Shown in pieces: positions 61,221 through 64,000 of a DNA stretch of 64,000 bases. The notes under the pieces are model-generated. The model was not told where the DNA came from. It saw nothing but the letters and a program-made list of their open reading frames with translations, and did not search any database. This DNA is from a bacterium. Lineage in GTDB: Bacteria > Spirochaetota > Leptospiria > Leptospirales > Leptonemataceae. The stretch is from the NCBI GenBank assembly GCA_024742665.1, contig JANSYA010000001.1, positions 248,001-312,000 on the forward strand. The letters run 5' to 3'. Numbering within the stretch: the stretch's first letter is position 1; each line of letters begins with the position of its first letter. The translations under genes and the position numbers were made by a program.

Positions 61221-63440
61221 ATGGAATATATTTACGCTACGCTGGGGGCAGGATTGATTTCCCTGCTGTTCGCGTTCTGGCGATCCGCATGGGTCGGCCG
61301 CCAGGATCCCGGCACCGAGAAAATGCAGAAGATCGGCAAGTACATCGCCGACGGTGCAATGGCGTTCCTGAAAGCCGAGTACCGCGTACTCCTCTGGTTC
61401 GTTCTGGGCGTCGCTGTTTTGCTCGGGGTTTCCGGTTACTATCAAAGCATGCCCACCGAGGGCGCTGACGGCGAAACCATCGCCGGCAAATCTTCCCCGC
61501 TGGTCGCGGTATCTTTTATCGTTGGCGCTCTGTGCTCCGCTCTGGCCGGTTTCATCGGCATGCGCGTGGCGACCAAAGCCAACTATCGTACGGCTAACGG
61601 CGCTCGCTCCGGTCTGACCCAGGCTCTGGCCGTCGCTTTCGGCGGCGGTTCTGTAATGGGCCTTTCAGTCGTCGGTCTCGGCGTCCTGGGCCTCGGCGGT
61701 CTCTTCGTCGTCTTTCAGCAGGTCATGACTGACGCGCCGATCGCAAAAGTCCTGAACGTGGTTTCCGGCTTTTCGCTGGGCGCGTCCTCAATTGCTCTGT
61801 TCGCTCGCGTGGGCGGCGGTATCTACACCAAAGCAGCCGACGTCGGCGCTGACCTGGTGGGTAAAGTCGAAGCCGGTATCCCGGAAGACCACCCCCTGAA
61901 CCCCGCAACCATCGCGGATAACGTCGGCGATAACGTCGGCGACGTCGCCGGTATGGGCGCTGACCTCTTCGAATCTTATGTTGGTTCGATCCTGGGTTCG
62001 CTTGTTCTGGGCGCGGCTTTCATTCCGGTCATGCTCGAAGGCGGACTGGATAATTTCGACGGCATGTCCGCTGTTCTGCTGCCGCTGGTGCTCGCCGGTC
62101 TTGGTATCGTTGCTTCGATCATCGGAACCTTCTTCGTTCGCACGGGCGAAGGTGGAGATCCCCAGGCTGCGCTAACTCGCGGTCACCTGATCTCTTCGAT
62201 TCTGATGCTGGGTCTGACCCTCGGCGCGATCATGCACATGCTGCCCGAAACCTGGAGCGCGGTCGACACGCTGACCGGCGTTGCGCGCGAATACACCGCG
62301 ATGGGCGTATTCTACGCTACGGCGATCGGCCTTGTCATCGGCCTGCTGGTCGGTTTCGTAACCGAGCACTACACTGGCACCGGCAAACCGCCGGTCGTTA
62401 ACATTGTAAAACAATCCATTACCGGTTCCGCGACGAACATCATCGCGGGTCTGGGCGTTGGTATGATGTCTACCGCTATCCCGATCCTCCTGATCGCGGC
62501 CGGTATCATCAGCTCGTACTACTTCGCCGGTCTGTACGGCATCGCAATCGCCGCTCTGGGTATGCTGGCTAACACCGGTATTCAGCTGGCAGTCGACGCT
62601 TACGGTCCGATCGCGGATAACGCGGGCGGTATCGCTGAGATGGCGGAACTGCCGCCGGAAGTTCGCGAGCGCACTGACAAACTGGACGCGGTTGGTAACA
62701 CCACTGCTGCAGTCGGTAAAGGTTTCGCGATCGCTTCTGCGGCTCTGACCGCTCTGGCTCTGTTCTCTGCTTTCATGCAGCAAACCGAGCTCACTTCGAT
62801 TAACGTTGCGAATCCGTACGTTATGGCGGGTCTGTTCGTCGGTGGCATGCTACCGTTCGTATTCTCCGCTCTGGCGATGGGCGCTGTAGGCCGCGCCGCG
62901 ATGGCGATGATCTTCGAAGTGCGCCGTCAGTTCACCAGCATTCCCGAGTTGAAAGCGGCTCTGGAAGTGATGAAGAAGTACGAAGGCAATCTCGACAAGA
63001 TGCGTTCCGGCGATCGTAAGATCTTCGACGCGGCCGACGGCAAAGCGGAATACGCGAAGTGCGTTGAGATTTCCACGCAGTCCGCGATTCGCGAAATGAT
63101 GGCTCCGGGCCTGCTCGCGATCATCACTCCCGTTCTCGTCGGCTATCTCTTCGGCGCTGAAACCCTGGGCGGCCTGCTGGCCGGCGTAACGGTTTCCGGC
63201 GTGCTCATGGCGATCTTCCAGTCTAACGCCGGCGGCGCCTGGGACAACGCGAAGAAGATGTTCGAAGGCGGCGTCACCATCGACGGCGTAGAATACAAAA
63301 AAGGTTCCGACGCTCACAAAGCGGCCGTTACCGGCGACACCGTCGGCGACCCGCTGAAAGACACCTCCGGTCCTTCGATCAACATTCTGATCAAACTGAT
63401 GAGCGTTGTAGCTCTGGTGGTTTATCCGCTGATTCGGTAA
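61221..63440 (+). CDS. hppA: Membrane-bound ion-translocating pyrophosphatase
   Basis: 739 residues, ~16 membrane helices. It hydrolyses PPi while pumping H+ or Na+ out. Motifs: the pyrophosphate-binding [20 protein letters not shown] (~residue 210), [21 protein letters not shown], and the C-terminal [10 protein letters not shown] and [15 protein letters not shown]. The [18 protein letters not shown] segment has Ala-Ala where K-independent enzymes have Lys, so a K-dependent subtype is suggested. Ion specificity (H+ versus Na+) cannot be read reliably. AGGAGA precedes the ATG; TTGACA at 61058-61063 could be a -35 element. A strong terminator follows. Confidence 0.93.
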   Translation: MEYIYATLGAGLISLLFAFWRSAWVGRQDPGTEKMQKIGKYIADGAMAFLKAEYRVLLWFVLGVAVLLGVSGYYQSMPTEGADGETIAGKSSPLVAVSFIVGALCSALAGFIGMRVATKANYRTANGARSGLTQALAVAFGGGSVMGLSVVGLGVLGLGGLFVVFQQVMTDAPIAKVLNVVSGFSLGASSIALFARVGGGIYTKAADVGADLVGKVEAGIPEDHPLNPATIADNVGDNVGDVAGMGADLFESYVGSILGSLVLGAAFIPVMLEGGLDNFDGMSAVLLPLVLAGLGIVASIIGTFFVRTGEGGDPQAALTRGHLISSILMLGLTLGAIMHMLPETWSAVDTLTGVAREYTAMGVFYATAIGLVIGLLVGFVTEHYTGTGKPPVVNIVKQSITGSATNIIAGLGVGMMSTAIPILLIAAGIISSYYFAGLYGIAIAALGMLANTGIQLAVDAYGPIADNAGGIAEMAELPPEVRERTDKLDAVGNTTAAVGKGFAIASAALTALALFSAFMQQTELTSINVANPYVMAGLFVGGMLPFVFSALAMGAVGRAAMAMIFEVRRQFTSIPELKAALEVMKKYEGNLDKMRSGDRKIFDAADGKAEYAKCVEISTQSAIREMMAPGLLAIITPVLVGYLFGAETLGGLLAGVTVSGVLMAIFQSNAGGAWDNAKKMFEGGVTIDGVEYKKGSDAHKAAVTGDTVGDPLKDTSGPSINILIKLMSVVALVVYPLIR

Positions 63441-63504
63441 GTTTGATTTAGAAGATCTTATGCACGGCGCGCTCCTTTGAATTGGGAGCGTGCTGGCCTG
63501 AGCA

Positions 63505-63543
63505 AAAGCCGCCGTTCCGCGATTCGCGAGACGGCGGCTTTTT
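63505..63543 (+). terminator. Intrinsic terminator of hppA
   Basis: AAAGCCGCCGT (63505-63515) pairs with ACGGCGGCTTT (63531-63541), with an inner CGCG stem in the loop, and a T-run to 63543. It lies ~65 bp after the hppA stop codon. Confidence 0.85.
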
Positions 63544-63715
63544 GTGCGCGCGCGAATTTCTAAAATCCGCTGCATTGCATTCTATGCAACGCTTCTTCAG
63601 ATTCGCGAAAGAATGTGAAATTCGCGGCGCTTTTTTTCGCCGCGTTCCCGGCCCGAAGCAATGCGGCCGATTCCCGCCTTGACGGGTCATCGATTCCGGC
63701 CAGAATTTCAGGCCT
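63544..63715. other. Non-coding leader of the DUF4157 gene
   Basis: About 170 bp with two hairpins: TTGCAT-TCT-ATGCAA near 63574-63588 and CGCGGCG...CGCCGCG near 63622-63646 enclosing a T-run. Neither is followed by a promoter I can call with confidence; the hairpins may belong to the transcript leader. Confidence 0.35.
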
Positions 63716-64000
63716 ATGGGAAACAGAGCGTGTAAAAAACCCGCGGCGCGTAGCGGGATGCAATCGAAGTCGCGACCGCCGCAGAACGGCCTTGCGATCC
63801 AGCGCAAGACGCTGTCGATGAGCGCCGCGAGCGATCCGCTTGAGTCCGAGGCGGACCGCGCCGCCGACCAGGTGATGAGCGCGCCTTCAACGGCGTCCCG
63901 TTCCACGCCTCGACCGATTATCGGGGGCCGGCCGGCCGCACCACGGATTTCCCGACGCGGGGACGGTGCTGCGCAGACCACGGCCGGAGTTTCTCCGCAG
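63716..64000 (+). CDS. DUF4157-domain protein, 3' end outside window
   Basis: The frame is open from ATG 63716 to the window end (95 codons, no stop). Near residue 40-54 is the signature SDPLESEADRAADQVM, matching the DUF4157 N-terminus (DPLEREADRVADQVM) found in putative toxins and structural or effector proteins of extracellular contractile injection systems. The flanking region is Arg/Pro/Ser-rich and probably disordered. The catalytic His-Glu motif of DUF4157 (HExxH) would lie beyond the window edge. Because the gene is cut, partners (sheath, tube, baseplate) cannot be checked. ATG choice: first Met in frame after a weak CAGG. Confidence 0.72.
   Translation, partial: MGNRACKKPAARSGMQSKSRPPQNGLAIQRKTLSMSAASDPLESEADRAADQVMSAPSTASRSTPRPIIGGRPAAPRISRRGDGAAQTTAGVSPQ

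Noticed and set aside
63448..63981. Minus-strand open frame of 177 codons opposite the DUF4157 gene
   Set aside because: Its sequence is Arg/Pro-rich noise, it overlaps the hppA terminator and the plus-strand frame carries the family motif.

Overview
The window is a dense, high-GC bacterial chromosome segment, protein coding on both strands. I saw no rRNA, convincing tRNA or CRISPR array. Gene content suggests a free-living spirochaete of the Leptospirales (Leptonema/Turneriella/Leptospira-like): many lipoproteins with loose lipoboxes, three SpoIIE/PP2C phosphatases, class III adenylyl cyclases, a stand-alone FliG-C-like protein and a membrane pyrophosphatase. This placement is inferred from gene repertoire, not from a marker gene.

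Layout. 1-9.7 kb: a truncated gene, a TolB-like lipoprotein, a partner-switching cassette (STAS, anti-sigma-type kinase, SpoIIE phosphatase), a FecR lipoprotein, an M15-type peptidase, a DUF427/methyltransferase pair and unknowns. 10-24 kb: an HxlR regulator, purF, a VOC protein, a propeller lipoprotein, an apparent operon of a giant soluble adenylyl cyclase-like ATPase, a TfoX-like protein and a SpoIIE phosphatase, then a fatty acid hydroxylase, a CrtC/AttH-like protein and a third SpoIIE phosphatase. 24-42 kb: a HATPase-HDOD fusion, a PrsW-like protease with a PilZ-like tail, an acidic repeat-bearing surface lipoprotein, pepN, a ribbon-helix-helix protein, an IPT/TIG membrane protein, DUF4332, DUF937 and DUF4139 proteins, a TauE/SafE transporter, a histidine kinase and a pectinacetylesterase-like hydrolase. 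42-53 kb: an SLC12-like transporter, a LytTR regulator, a DUF2147 protein, norCBQD behind an FNR/Dnr-like box, and a membrane adenylyl cyclase. 53-64 kb: a second esterase-like lipoprotein beside an IS3 transposase remnant, leuA, the FliG-C-like protein, a hybrid histidine kinase, a repeat-rich exported protein, hppA, and at the right edge the start of a DUF4157 protein of the type linked to extracellular contractile injection systems.

Themes. Signalling dominates: three SpoIIE phosphatases with different sensors, STAS and kinase partners, two cyclases, two histidine kinases and a LytTR regulator. A second theme is short tandem duplication at gene 3' ends, several times including the stop codon (periods 13-37 bp). 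The most promising leads are the DUF4157 gene cut by the window edge, the sAC-like cyclase operon, the HATPase-HDOD and PrsW-PilZ fusions, the di-haem NorC, and the ribbon-helix-helix gene with paired inverted repeats upstream.
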